DNA of 64,000 bases, taken from the NCBI GenBank assembly GCA_037903475.1, contig JBAJFG010000590.1, positions 186,001 through 250,000 of the forward strand, read 5' to 3'. This document shows positions 32,279 to 43,375 of the stretch, piece by piece; within the stretch, counting starts at the first letter, position 1; every line of letters starts with the position of its first letter. The notes beneath the pieces are model-generated. The model made no database searches, was not told the origin of the DNA, and saw only the letters and a list, made by a program, of their open reading frames with translations. The stretch comes from Ancylostoma caninum. Lineage: Eukaryota > Nematoda > Chromadorea > Rhabditida > Ancylostomatidae. The translations under genes were made by a program, and so were the position numbers.

Positions 32279-32663
32279 TCAGTTATTCTGCTTCGGGTAC
32301 TTTCTTCCCAAAATTGCTTCCACCACCTTAACAACGTCGTCGTCAGAATAATTCGCCGATGCTTTCACAGCTATTCCGACCGGCGGTATGACAATATCGA
32401 TGAAATCCACAGCTGAAATGAAAAGAAATTTAATCCAGCGCATAAATGCTTGTATGGTACGGGCAGAAACCAGATAGAAGTCCCAACCAAAGAAAAGAGA
32501 AGAGACAAGCGGCAAAGAACTTACATTTAAGGCTGACCGCTACCAGTCGGCGGATTCCCGCGTCCCTGGTCATATTCAGCTTCTGATACCCGTCGCCCTC
32601 CTTTGGTTCACTTTTCTTTTCCCAAACAGAGATGTCGTTCCTTAGAGAGAAAGCGTGTAACAT
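32279..32663 (-). CDS. Small two-exon gene, 90-aa protein
   Basis: Exon 1 is 32525-32663 and exon 2 is 32279-32412. Donor T|GTAAGT and acceptor TTTCAG|CTG give a 112-bp intron. The split codon forms Ser and the coding total is 273 nt (91 codons with stop). A stop precedes the ATG in frame, although the acceptor-like TCTCTAAG|G just inside could mean an upstream exon. The protein includes EPKEGDGYQKLNMTRDAGIR and VDFIDIVIPPVGIAVKASAN, ending in a charged DDDVVKVVEAILGRKYPKQ tail. Soluble, no known domain. Confidence 0.6.
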
Positions 32664-32717
32664 TCAACCCTTGGTTCTTCATTATGTAAGGTGGAATTTT
32701 GTTGACACCTGGATCAG

Positions 32718-32863
32718 GCATGATGATGATAAAAAGTCGCCCCCTTACGATCTCGCTCTCCCTTTAGCCGCCAAAAATACGACCCCCACCCCTTTCGCTA
32801 AGTGGCTATGGAAAGAAATTTGGACAAAAACAAGAAAAAGAGACAGGTTAAGAGCACTCAAAG
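32718..32863 (+). CDS. Exon of a plus-strand host gene
   Basis: Ends at a strong donor (CTCAAAG|GTAAGTG). The frame reads HDDDKKSPPYDLALPLAAKN, then FAKWLWKEIWTKTRKRDRLR. The start at 32718 is chosen because TGGATCAG precedes it; the frame is open further upstream to 32632. It lies head-to-head with the 90-aa gene. The exon at 33261-33388 is a likely later exon, but their phases differ, so one exon between them is missing. Function unknown. Confidence 0.5.
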
Positions 32864-33260
32864 GTAAGTGATTATACAGCCATGCATTGTGAGATCTATT
32901 TCGAACTGGATCGCGGTGAAACCCAGATGTGATCGACGGATGGTCAGGGATGGGGATAGAGGTATGCAGGAGTACTTCAACGAATGTTTGGACTTAAAAC
33001 CCAAACGTTATAACAGCAGTAGGAGTAGCCACGGCGTACACCGTCAAGGGTTCGAATCATTCCCCATCCAGAATTTTAGCAAAAATTCTAAATGCACGCG
33101 GGTGGTGAATCTTGCGTTTGCGTTGCGTTCTTTTCGTGACATCCCTTAACCTCTTAAAATGCAGTCTATCGGAAGTCCGGATAGATATCACAAACAGTGA
33201 ATGATCGATAAACCTATAGGCGTTTTGACTATAAATTTATATCAAATTTTGGAATTTCAG

Positions 33261-33388
33261 CGTTCCTCATTCCGAGAGACTCAGTCGCGAACGGCGCGCG
33301 GCGCCTCCCACTTTGAACTATGCGATTCATGATGAAATCGCAGCAAACCGAAAACACTTTAAATCTTTTGCAGAAGCCAAAAAAAACT
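33261..33388 (+). CDS. Exon of a plus-strand host gene
   Basis: 128-nt exon with a perfect TTTCAG acceptor and donor T|GTAAGCC. One base, 42 codons and one base: VPHSERLSRERRAAPPTLNY then AIHDEIAANRKHFKSFAEAK. Charged and helical in appearance. The intron that follows contains a mariner starting at 33577, which may separate this exon from later ones. Function unknown. Confidence 0.55.
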
Positions 33389-33576
33389 GTAAGCCTACCT
33401 CACAAGGGACTAGGGTCAGATGGACGGTCCTTGCCTTCGGTTTTAGTTTGCAGTGCATTGCTTTTTTTACGAATTCATATGGATGGAACGAAAAGCAAGT
33501 AACATATCTTGCAGGGTGTAGTTATGTCAGCGAGGGTAATGCATCTTCATCTCTTTCTTCCGGGAAGTACACAATA

Positions 33577-34842
33577 TCAGGTTGTTGCGAAATTAATTGC
33601 CGAAATAGACAGCTCAGTTCAAAATGCTGTAACTCTGTTCAAACTCAACTTTATTTATCAAAATAAAATCCTTCAGATTTACACATCTCTGCCAACGATC
33701 CGGTAATTCATTTATACCTTTACAGTAGAAACTGAGATCACAAGATTTTAAGAACCCTTGGAAGGCAATTTCAGCATGCTCCAAACCAGGAAACTGCTGT
33801 TGACGCAGGTTTGCTTCGAGAGCCCGGAAAAAGTGATAGTCGGTAGGGGAGAGGTCTGAAGAGTAAGGTGGGTGAGGGAGAACCTCGATGCCTAACTGCG
33901 TCCGGGTGAGTTTTGAAGTGTGAGGCCTAGCGCTATCCTGGAGCAGGAGAGGACCACCTCTGTTTACCACTGCCGGCCACATTTGTCGCAACTTTTCATA
34001 CATCAGGTCTACATCACAACAGTAAGACTCTGATGTAACAGCCTGACCAGGTTGCAGAAGGCTATAATGAATAACACCCTTACAACACCACCAAACTGTC
34101 AACATAACCTTTTTAGGGTGAAGATCTGGTTTAGGGAAGCTCGGAGGGGTAGAGAACTTGTCTACCCATACATAACCACGTTTCTTATTATCAAATAGGA
34201 GCCATTCCTACAGTTATTAAACGGTCAAGAAATGGCTCGTTTTTCTGCCGAACGAGGAGGTTAGAACAGACCTCGTAGCGGGTGGATTGCTGGTCATCGG
34301 TCAGATCATGGGGTGTCCACTTTTGCCTTTTTCTCACCATGCCAATGGAGGCCAAATGTTTGAAACTGTAGCATAGTGAACCCCCAGGCCTGCCGCCAAC
34401 GTACGAGTAGTAGTATCGGGTTTCGTTTCCATCGCTGCTCTCAGTGCTTGATCGTCCAGCGACATCCTTCGACCACGACCGGGTTTATCTTCGAGATCAA
34501 AATCGCCAGAAGAGAATTTTGCGAACCAGCACCTCACTGTCCTTTCGAAAGGAGAGTCCGTGCCGAAAACAAGCGCTGTATTAGGGGCTGCTTCCGCTGC
34601 AGAATGGCTGAGTTTGAACTCGTACAACATGATCACTCGAAAATCCCGTCGGCTCACCATTTTTCGCGACCCTATAAAAAAGTCCAGGGAAGAGCTAGCC
34701 AGATTATTGAAGGAGCATCCGAAAAAGCAGAACAAACCCTACCAGGAGCTAGCACAAATGTGCTTGAATTCGTTGAGTAGGGCAAGAAAAAAGTTTTTTT
34801 CAAGCATACCGTGAAACGGCAATTATTTTCGCAACAACCTAA
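33577..34842 (-). mobile_element. Mariner element, one main frameshift
   Basis: Ends TCAGGTTGTTGCGAAATTAA and, inverted at the right, TTAGGTTGTTGCGAAAATAA, flanked by TA on both sides. Length 1266 bp. The minus-strand transposase is readable nearly throughout, in two main pieces. It is closely related in TIR and protein to the more decayed copy at 39039-40306. Confidence 0.85.
33614..34735 (-). pseudogene. Mariner transposase, frameshifted
   Basis: N-terminal part (34334-34735): VIMLYEFKLSHSAAEAAPNT and CWFAKFSSGDFDLEDKPGRG, the helix-turn-helix DNA-binding region, then ALRAAMETK. It shifts frame near 34340. The C-terminal part (33614-34105) has LLLQDSARPHTSKL (second Asp; Asn replaced by Ser) and PPYSSDLSPTDYHFFRAL (third Asp), ending ELPDRWQRCV. 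Between them the middle region with KWTPHDL continues in another frame and has a stop. Cut-and-paste transposase; this copy cannot make a full protein. Confidence 0.85.
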
Positions 34843-34844
34843 TA

Positions 34845-35955
34845 CATTTCTAAATTCCTGAAACAATTCAATGCCGCTGGAGTAATCAAGATTTGGCTTA
34901 CTTCTGAATTCTGCTGTTTTGAATTTATATATGTAGACATACATAAATAAATAGGGTAAATAAATGGGTGAACATATGAATATCGCATGTCATGAGTCAA
35001 GGCAAAGGTGAGAGCGTGGGCTTCTACACTACCATAGTCGTCGAACTTTAACTTTCACGTTCACAAATTAAAACCGAGTCCTATTAGACAGACAAAAATC
35101 AAATTCAACGATTGGCTGGGAAAGGACTTCAACTATCGTTTCAACAGACCTTCTCATAGGCATCAGAATCGTTTCCAAAGTTGAGCAAGTCTACAGCGAA
35201 CAGGCAATGCGAACCGCTTTTTGTAGGGTTCTGAAAATAGTAGGTTTGAGGCATAAAGGTCCCCTCTGCTTCACTCTATCCGGCCATATCCTGCATATCT
35301 GATCCCGCCCCTCCCCCCGAACACTAATGTCAGCTAATCGAGCTCTTAGAGATGGACCAAAAGAGCCCGAGCGATCGCTTTTTGATAACATTAAAGAGCA
35401 CACAAAACAACTATCGGAAACATGTTTCTTCATAGTTGGGCATCCCCATTTCCAACGCTTACAATTCAAGTGAAACTGGATTACCCAAGGAACGAGAACA
35501 ACAGCTTTGTATGGCAAGAAGTGAGTTTTCTATCATTTATTACACTTGGTCGAATTCTCTCAAATACTCAGAAATGAAGCGGAAAATAAGCAGTTGCAAG
35601 GAAAACAGTGCGAAAATTCTTGACATCTCAATACAAGTCATTCACCATGCAGAGAATAGCCGATCTTAAGCCTTTTTTAGATCGCAGCTATAACGTAGAC
35701 CAATGGCTATCGGAATGTATAGTCCAAGTCATTCCGACCGGTTCACCTCACGAGAAAAAAACCAAATGGACTTCCGTTCCATAATTTTGTGTCACCTCGT
35801 ATTATGAACTATCAGCTTAATTTCGTGCGTTTTCCTGGTAGGAAGTCGGCGCTTCCAAAAAGCACACCTGTTTTTTTCGACTTCTACACAGGACCAGACA
35901 GCCATACAGACATGCAGGAACTTTCTGCTTAAAGCCTAAAATAAAAGCAAAACTC
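34845..35955. other. No supported gene
   Basis: Several short frames but no paired splice sites or families. A minus-strand frame near 35820-35935 could be a next exon for the Ser/Thr-rich gene, but the implied intron (22 bp) is too short. Confidence 0.35.
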
Positions 35956-35957
35956 AC

Positions 35958-36380
35958 CTCTTGTGCCGGTAGTTGACGAAGTTGACGGTGTTGTCGATAG
36001 CGTTTTGGTCTGAGTTGTTTCTTCATAACAAGGTTCCATGGTTTCGATAGTGGGAGTAACAGTAGTTGGCTCCATGTCAATTACTGAGGTCGAAGTGGTT
36101 TCCGTGATCAGTGTTCTTATATGTGAAGTTGTTGTTATGATTCTGTTCCCTGACGTGACCACAGAAGAAGTGTTTCTGGACATGTCAGCGGAAAATTTCT
36201 TTACAGTTGTAGTACACCTGCTGTCTTCCGAGGTGATGATCTCGACTGAAGTGCTGTTGCTAGTCCGCTCCGTTGATGTTTTTATTTCATTCGCAGGGCA
36301 AGTTGCTGCTGCTCCTTCCCCGGGTTTGCTGAGCTGGAACACTTCTTCTGCACTCATGTATGTCGTTCCATTTGAGAGTC
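35958..36380 (-). CDS. Ser/Thr-rich exon (mucin-like) of a host gene
   Basis: Minus-strand exon between acceptor GTTTCAG|GACTC (36381-36382) and donor GAG|GTGAGT (35952-35957). It encodes about 140 residues, starting GLSNGTTYMSAEEVFQLS and rich in Thr/Ser (TTTVKKFSADMSRNTSS, PTTVTPTIETMEPCYEETTQ). Such composition is typical of O-glycosylated extracellular stalks in worm surface or secreted proteins. The flanking exons were not found. No catalytic motif. Confidence 0.55.
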
Positions 36381-36474
36381 CTGAAACATTTCCTCTTCTC
36401 ATTCACCAGCTATATATCTTGCTATTTTTTAGTCAACGTTTGCAAAATGTTTGTAAAAATCAAGTGCAGATGTA

Positions 36475-36500
36475 TTAGGTTGTCGCAAAAGTTTTCCTCC
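36475..36500 (+). repeat. Possible solitary mariner-like terminus
   Basis: TTAGGTTGTCGCAAAAG, preceded by TA, resembles mariner TIRs elsewhere in the window. No inverted partner was found nearby. Confidence 0.35.
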
Positions 36501-36504
36501 ACTC

Positions 36505-37680
36505 TCGTATATTGCCAAAATTTTCTATTTGTTTAGCATCTACTTCTACCTATTCACAGGTCTTGTTATCTTGTTGGTATTCATTATATTCCTCTACTTA
36601 TTCCCAGTATGCATTAATTCTTCATGACAGGTTAGTTTTCAGTTTCCTCGTCTTCCACAATGGGTCTTGGCCATTCCTTCCTCACTAAAAAGAGCAGGAA
36701 ATGGCTGAGACTTTTTGTTTATTTTCCATTCAAGGTGTGCACTAACAAGGAAAGTGCACGAGGCTAACCCCAGGGATCGAAACGAAACATGCATTCACAG
36801 AAGTATTGTCTAAGATGATGTTGGTGTATACATATCATTTTTGCCCAATGGTCCTGGTGCGATCAGGAGGGTGCGCCAAAAATTTCTATATTGCACTGCC
36901 ATAGGACTCCATGTAGAGCTGGGATTTATGAAACTTTGACCGCTGAAAACAACTGTGCTTACCCTGATTACCTTTCCTGGGACCATGGAGTGTATAAAGA
37001 CCCATTTTTGAATAAGATGGTTTAATTTGACTAGCCCCCTACGGGTCGCTAGAGTGTGGGGTGGGACAGCCACTTGAGGTATGTGCAAAAGTTCACGCCC
37101 ACAAAATCTTCGGGAAATTGAAACAGAAACGGAAATTGTAATTAAATAAGCTTGAATATTGAATTCTCCTTATGAGTTGTGTGCGTTCTACCATTTTGGT
37201 CGCCTGGTCACTGCTTACTTCCTGAGCTAGCGATGCTAGCCTTTCTTGAGAGTCTTCCGCATGTCAACATGTGGAGCTAGTTTTCGATGCGATGATACAT
37301 CCCTGTTTGATGTCATCGCACTTCTTAAATGCCCATAGACCTGTCATGGCTAGTTACTGTCAACACTGCGCGAGGTTATCCTCCAGATGAGTCTAGTAGC
37401 TATGAATTATTTGCTGCAACCGATACAGAGAAAACTTGAGAAAACTTGAGATAATTCGAATTGAAAGTGGGATATTCCAACGGATAATGGCCTTCTCAGA
37501 TATTTAAGAGGAAGTAGAGGTGGTCGCTTGAGGAACAAATGACAGTAGGAAGAGAGTGGGAAGCAAAATTACACTCATACCAGGAAAAAAAAAGAACAAA
37601 TAGGAACTGAAGCAATCTTGCAAAAGCAGTGAACCCGCTGGATAAGGCCAGTATAACTTATGGCGTTTTAAGGCGCTTAC
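36505..37680. other. No gene recognised
   Basis: AT-rich spacer without supported exons or repeats. Confidence 0.35.
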
Positions 37681-37722
37681 GAACTCTCTCTCATTCGTCG
37701 AACCTTTGCGTTTTCCCGCCAT
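37681..37722 (-). CDS. Possible first exon
   Basis: ATG at 37720-37722 opens MAGKRKGSTNEREF and ends exactly at a donor TTC|GTAAGC. Basic start of an unknown protein. No second exon was identified, so support is limited. Confidence 0.3.
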
Positions 37723-37819
37723 TTGGGCGCCGGCACACATCCATGTACCCGTACCTTGGAGTTCTTCACAATTTTAGGCACAGCTGACCCCTCCTACATC
37801 GGTGGACCGTCATCAGGGG

Positions 37820-37945
37820 TGTGCGAAATCTTCCGTTTTCCGTTTTATGCTTTCCGTTCCCCGCCCATTTTTGGCCTTCCGTTTTACGTTTTGTGTTTTA
37901 CGGGTTTTTAGTCCGGAAAACGGAAAATCCCGGAAAAATATGGGG
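37820..37945. repeat. TTCCGTTTT-type low-complexity repeat
   Basis: Repeated CTTCCGTTTT / TTTCCGTTCC words run from about 37831, and GGAAAACGGAAAATCCCGG closes the tract in inverted sense. The CAGGGGTGTGCG just before it resembles a hAT-type terminus, but no partner is visible. Confidence 0.45.
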
Positions 37946-38039
37946 GGAGACGAGGTATTTGTTCTCGGGGTATTCCCCTATCCTGAAGAGGGTTCACGTG
38001 TTTCGATGAGCAATGTATATGAGTTCACAACAATGGCGC

Positions 38040-38251
38040 CAAAATTGACGTCCAACCGCCATTTATCGTCGCAATTTTGCTGGTCCACATCATTGTTCCA
38101 AATACGCCATACAATGCCCTGCTCTCCTCAAAATTCTCAAAAAAAATACAAGGTTAAACAGAAATGTGGGGTGAACTTATATGAAAATTTCCATGAAACT
38201 GTGACGTGCCATGGTAAGAGCACCAAGCATTCCTGCGAAGCAACGTATGAT
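38040..38251 (+). CDS. Cys-containing exon of a host gene
   Basis: Plus-strand open frame ending at a good donor (ACGTATGAT|GTAAGC). It includes FCWSTSLFQIRHTMPCSPQN and CGVNLYENFHETVTCHGKST, with Cys spaced as in small secreted domains. The exon start is uncertain because the frame is open well upstream, into the repeat at 37820. Function unknown. Confidence 0.4.
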
Positions 38252-38289
38252 GTAAGCTTTCTTCCAAGTTGACAAAAGCATAAGGCTAC

Positions 38290-39035
38290 ATCACAATTGT
38301 CACTGTTTTAGTCAGACGATGATCCCCAGTTCCACACTGGCGCCGTTGGCGCCTGATGTTTTGCGGTATATATATAGGGTGCTTGTGTTTCACGTTCTCC
38401 ACACACTGTTCTTCTCTACCTTCCTCCCTCCCTGACTCGCTCCAACGAGATCCTCTGTGAATCAGTTCTTGTCTATGGTAGTGGCGCATTCTATATAGCG
38501 TAATTGTCAGTTGTATTGAAGAAGAAAACTAATTTGAAAAAGAAGGCTGGAAGTGGCGGGAAACTTGGTACTTGACAACCCGATAATTTAACGTCCCTTT
38601 TTTTTGAGAAAGCCTATGTGCAGGGAATTCAGATTATGCTGACCATGTATTTGATATCCATTGCGCTTCACAATTATTGATTTATACGCTCATGGTGTGC
38701 AAGTCGTATTAGGCGTAGTAACTGTAAAGGCAAATGAGCGAATAAGAAAGTTAGTTTATTCTGAAGTGAGAGGGTACACGCTGGATTGATCTTGAAATAC
38801 AAGGAGGAGGAGTGCTGGGGGGGGGGGGAGTTGGAAAGAATGGAAGAGTCAATAGAAGTTCATAAAACTAAGACTTCTGAGTGAGTGCTGCGCTCATACC
38901 AGTCTGGCCGTCCGGCTGACGCCGGACTTCCAGACTTCTTCTAATGCTCGCTTCGCTCGCATTAATTTATCTCATGTCCACAATAATATGACTTATTGTC
39001 CAATCGAGTTCCCCAATGCAAAACCAACTCAGAAT
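38290..39035. other. No gene recognised; G-run near 38820
   Basis: Contains a run of about 12 G at 38817-38828 and otherwise no supported feature. Confidence 0.4.
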
Positions 39036-39038
39036 GTA

Positions 39039-40306
39039 TCAGGTTGTTGCAAAAATAATTGCCGTTTTGCGGTATGTTCAACTAAACTTTTCTCTTCTGT
39101 CCAATTTGAGCGATTTCAGCTTAGTTTTTGTGATATTCTTGTAGAGCTTTTCTTCCTCTTTCAAATGCTTCTTGGATGTTCTGGCTAGCTCCCTCCTGAG
39201 AATTTGTATGAGGTCGGGAACAAATCATGTGCTGAAGCGATTTTTGAGTTGTTATGGTTGGTGACTTCAAACTCGACCACTCTTTGTCGGAGGTATTCGA
39301 TGATCTTGCGTTGGTTTTGACTCGGAATCGCCTTCCCAATGGACAGTGAGCTAGAGGTTCACGAAGTTCTCTTTCTACGATTTTAAACTCAAATTTAACC
39401 ATGGTCGTGACTGGGGGATGTCGCTAGACGATCAGGCGTTGAAGATAGCCGTGGGACCTTACCATCTCGATGAGAGCAGGGGTGGACGCTCTCTATACTA
39501 CAGTTTCAACGCATCTCACTTCAAGCAATAGGGTGCCAAACGTGCGGAAGTGAACACCGCACGATCTGAGCGATGACCAACGCCTTATCTGGCGTGACAT
39601 CTTTTCTAACTTAATTTTTTCGTCTCAAAACGAATGATTTCTAGAGTACATGATTACTGTGCATAAAGCTCGCTTCCTGTACAATAATAAGAAATGTAAA
39701 TGGGTATGAGTGGAGACGATTTCCAACTTCTAATTCTTCCCAAATCAGATCTTCTCTCAAGGGAGGTTGTGTTAGGAGTTTGGTGGAGATGTAAATGTAT
39801 GATTGACTGCACCCTTCTACAACCTAGTCACTTGTTGACAGCAGAGTCCTAGCATTGTAATTTCAAGTTGAGATCTGCAAATCTTCTATAGATGTGGTCG
39901 GCAGCAGTGAACAAAAGGTGGTTTTCCCCTGCTCTAGGGTAGCGTGAAGCCACACATTCCAAAACTCACACTACAAAAACTGATGCAGTAACGCATCGAG
40001 GTTCTCACTCTATGCCCTTATTCCTCAGACCATTCGCTCACTGTATATCATTTTTCCAATCTCCAGATACAGTCCTGCGACAGCAGCAGATTGCTGATCT
40101 GGAGCATGCTAAAATCGCCTTTCAAAAGTTTACTAATTCTTGTGATCTCAGTTTTTGTTGTAGAGGCGTGCAGTCTTCGCTGGATTGTCGCGGAGGATCT
40201 ACCGAATTGAATGGTTGGTAAACTGATTAAAAAATGGTGTATGAGCCGAGTTACAATACTTTGAATTGAAGGGCCCATGTCGGCAATTAATTTCGCAACA
40301 ACCTAA
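39039..40306 (+). mobile_element. Mariner fossil, relative of 33577 copy
   Basis: Left TIR TCAGGTTGTTGCAAAAATAA and inverted right TIR (AATTTCGCAACAACCTAA) are flanked by TA. In the plus strand, decayed N-terminal sequence (39255-39440) aligns with the 34334-34735 protein, and LRQQQIADLEHAKIAFQKF (40080-40140) matches the C-terminal region of the 33614 copy (LRQQQFPGLEHAEIAFQGF). Many stops and frameshifts. Confidence 0.8.
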
Positions 40307-40309
40307 TAG

Positions 40310-40690
40310 CTTTACATTGCTTTCTCCTGCTGCCTTTACTGCAGGCCAGTGGACCCTGTACAGGATGGTAACGTCCCATTTTGGTGCACAATAAGTTCTC
40401 GATTGAAATAGCCAGCTATCTGCCACCGATTTGCCATGGAATGATGAAGGAGAATGATTACCATTTCTAGCACGTTCTTGTTGGTAAAGCGATATGGGTT
40501 ACATTGAGTGCATGAAAGAGGTTGGCGAGGAATAGTTAGGCACAAATGAGAAGGGTGAACAGAGGACTGGTTGTGAGGCTGAACACACATCCACTGCCGG
40601 GTGCCACATCCACTGCCCGGTGCATTGTTTAATGTTACCACTGTTGGGATGCGATACCACTCTCACTTACGGAGAACTCGTCTTGTAGCG
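40310..40690. other. No gene recognised
   Basis: Unique-looking spacer between the mariner fossil and the GC-rich inverted array. Confidence 0.4.
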
Positions 40691-40694
40691 TTTC

Positions 40695-41265
40695 ATCGGT
40701 AATTGGCGCGGGCGCACTCCTGCAGCAACAGTGCGCCCGACTCCACCACTTCTGGAAGCCGGCGCAATCTTATCACACGATGGGGGATCCGTCTCCATGC
40801 CCCCAGCCCCCCTCCCTCTCCGCCCTTTTGGGCGCTGGCGCACCCTTATCACACCGTTGGACCCGGTTCCAGGCGTTTCCCCACTTTCGGGCGCCGGCGC
40901 ACCCCTACCGCAACAATGGACCCGGTGTTGAACATTTTCTTCACTCTAGGCCACGCCCCCTGAATTTCGTCTCACACGATTTTTTGGTGATGGTTATTGT
41001 GAAATCGTACAAAAGGTCAAGAACGGGTGTGGTAGGGTGGAGTGGGGTAGAGAGGTGGTCGAGCAGAAGGTCCGGTGATGTGGCAACGGGTCCGTGGATG
41101 GGGAAGGGGTCTCACCATGTGGTAAGGGTGCGCCGGCGTTCAAAAGTGCGGAAACGTCTCGAGACGGGTCCACCGCTGTGATAAGGGTGCGCCGGCGTCC
41201 AAAAGTGGGGAAACGCCCAAAGTCGGGTCCAACGGTGTGATAAGGGTGTGCCGGCTTCAATAAAT
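40695..41265. repeat. Inverted pair of about 66-bp GC-rich tandem arrays
   Basis: In the left half, units such as GGCGCCGGCGCACC with TATC, GGACCCG, a short spacer and TTTCCCCACTTTC are repeated about three times. The right half (41110-41265) carries the same unit inverted (GGTGCGCCGGCGTTCAAAAG ... GGGTCCACC) about three times. The spacer between is about 150 bp. The whole would fold into a stem with repeated bulges. Two degenerate units also occur at 29535. Confidence 0.75.
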
Positions 41266-41437
41266 AATATAAATTCGCTAGGCTTCTTCATGAGAGGTAC
41301 GTTTTCCCTGTCTCGACGGACCCTCCTACTAAATCCTAGATGTACATTGTTTATTTTTGTATCCGTGTTTTCTTCCCATTCCGTCTGTGTCTGAATGTAC
41401 CACTCCTTCATTTCCGTTTACACACACAGGTGGACCC

Positions 41438-41717
41438 CAGTGGCGGACGCAGAAAGTGGGCGAGAGGGGGGGGGGGAGTGGGAAAAAAACTGGGGTCTCA
41501 GCCGCTTTGGGGACCCAGATGGAGAACAAAATTAATAAAAACATTAGTTATAATAATAAATAATAAACAAAAATTATATTAAAAATAATAATAAAAATAA
41601 AGAATTAAAAATAAACTAATACAAGATTTTTATTTGTATTGTAAAGTAATTTCGAAAATTTGGCGACCCATTCTCGGGGGCGCCCCCCCCCACCCTCCCT
41701 CCCTCCGTCCGCCACTG
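41438..41717. mobile_element. hAT-type MITE with 8-bp target duplication
   Basis: Ends CAGTGGCGGACGCAG and inverted CCGTCCGCCACTG. The flanks GTGGACCC (41430-41437) and GAGGACCC (41718-41725) match at 7 of 8 bases, the duplication length of hAT transposases. The interior has a G run, an AT-only segment and a C run, no ORF. Partial copies lie near 7440 and 18430. Confidence 0.75.
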
Positions 41718-41729
41718 GAGGACCCTTAT

Positions 41730-42170
41730 CACTTGGATTGCTACAACAACCAAATCATTTCAAGATAACATTTGCACTGAATTGGTTACACTCAATTCTT
41801 CACGGCCACTAACTTCGCTCATACGGAAGAGCATAACTTCGTTCATATGGGGGAAAGCTACCACCTACGGGATCAAGGGCTTCTCAGGAGAGCGATAGAA
41901 TTGCGTGGAAGGATACACATTTTATCAAACCACTTACGCTTTTGTGTTTGCTTTCAATGCGAGCATCAATAGGGCTGGGGATACTTGTAGCGACGGCGAT
42001 TTGGTCACCACGCGATTCAAATTGCAAACATCACAAAAGCTCCCGTGGTCGTTCTATTTTATATTTTTTTATTCCATTGTTCTATTGTATTCATTTTCAA
42101 GAGCAAACCTTAGACGCGCGGCCGATTTTTACAAAATCTTACGAGGAATGGTGTGGCGACCAAATCGCTC
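41730..42170. other. No gene recognised
   Basis: A plus-strand frame (41905-42204) is open, but its end lies in the repeat family that follows and it has no splice support. Confidence 0.35.
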
Positions 42171-42835
42171 GTCGATTGCGACCTGGGCATACTTGATTTT
42201 GTGAGTCTTCTGCGATTTCCTTCTTATTTCATGCAGTCGTGTCGCTACGTCTGGATGCTACGCGACTGAATCGCTCGCTGTTCTGCTTCTTTTTGCAAGA
42301 AATTTCTTTTATTTCAATTCGTTTGTGCGGGTTTTTCACCATAACAAACTCCTTGCTCAAGAATTATTTCGAATAAAGATAGAATTTTCCGTTTATCCGA
42401 GTAATATCCTCTAAATTTCCTCTCAAACCCTAGTATTTCAGAATGATTTTCTATTCTTTCTCCATGGCTGACTTCGCATACCTTCAAACAGTGAATGCTT
42501 CACCGAAATTCCAAAAAATTTTGCAACAAGCACCAGGTCAAATGGAGCATTGGAACCAGTTTGAAACATTAAAATAGTCCTTTAAAACCAATCAAAAGCC
42601 ATAATTCAAACGTAGAAAGCTTTTTACCACAGCTTACTATAGCGGTGCGGAAAGCAAGTACGAATGAAGCTTAAATATCAGAATTTTAGTGGGATGAATC
42701 CAGCGAAAGATTCAAGCCGTCTCCAAAAATCAAATGAGGTATGCCCTATGTAGCACGCGATTCAGTCGCCGCGACTGGATCGCAGTGCAAAACCTAGTCG
42801 CGGCGACCAAATCGCGTTGTTTGAAGTATGCCCAA
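42146..42835. repeat. 'GGGCATACTT' foldback repeat, copy 1
   Basis: Flanked by inverted GGGCATACTTGATTTTGTG (about 42186) and CAAATGAGGTATGCCC (42745), with GC-rich subterminal hairpins containing GCGACTGAATCGC and CGCGGCGACCAAATCGC. The body is about 560 bp and repeated in the next copies. No ORF. Confidence 0.65.
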
Positions 42836-43375
42836 GGCTTTATGCAGTCGCGTCGCTACGGCAAGACGTTGCGACGCGACTGAATCGCTGGAATTCTTAG
42901 TTCTTTTTCTTAGAAATTTCGTTTATGTCAATCCACTTGTGTGGGCTTCTCTTTATAACTGGCCCTGTGCTCGAGGTTTGATGAGAATGTAAGTTAATCT
43001 TTCCTTTTTTAAGCAGCGTCCTCTCAATTTGTACTCAAACTGCAGTATTTAAGAGTGATTTCCTATTCTTACACCGTAAGCGAATTCGCACACCTTCGAA
43101 CTGTGGATGTTTTACTAAAATTAAAAAAAAAGACACAATAAATGCTTATCAGGTCAAATAGAGAATTACAACTCGTTTGAAACGCTCAAATAATCAACTA
43201 GAAGTTATGATTGCTATGTAAAAAGCTTTTTGTAATGGTCGCTAGGTACGTGAAACAAGTGTGAATGACGCTTGAAGGGCTCTTTACAGTTTTCAGCATT
43301 GTGCGGCGCGGCACGGCGCGAGAAGTGAACCGCTGTGAGCTCACTTCTCGCTTCGACTCTGAACTTTCTGCCCGC

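Noticed and set aside
33035..33070. tRNA B-box-like GGGTTCGAATC
   Set aside because: No convincing D-arm upstream; too weak to call.
35817..36080. Second exon for the Ser/Thr-rich gene
   Set aside because: The implied intron would be 22 bp, too short to be spliced.
37814..37945. hAT element starting CAGGGGTGTGCG
   Set aside because: No inverted partner or 8-bp duplication could be found.
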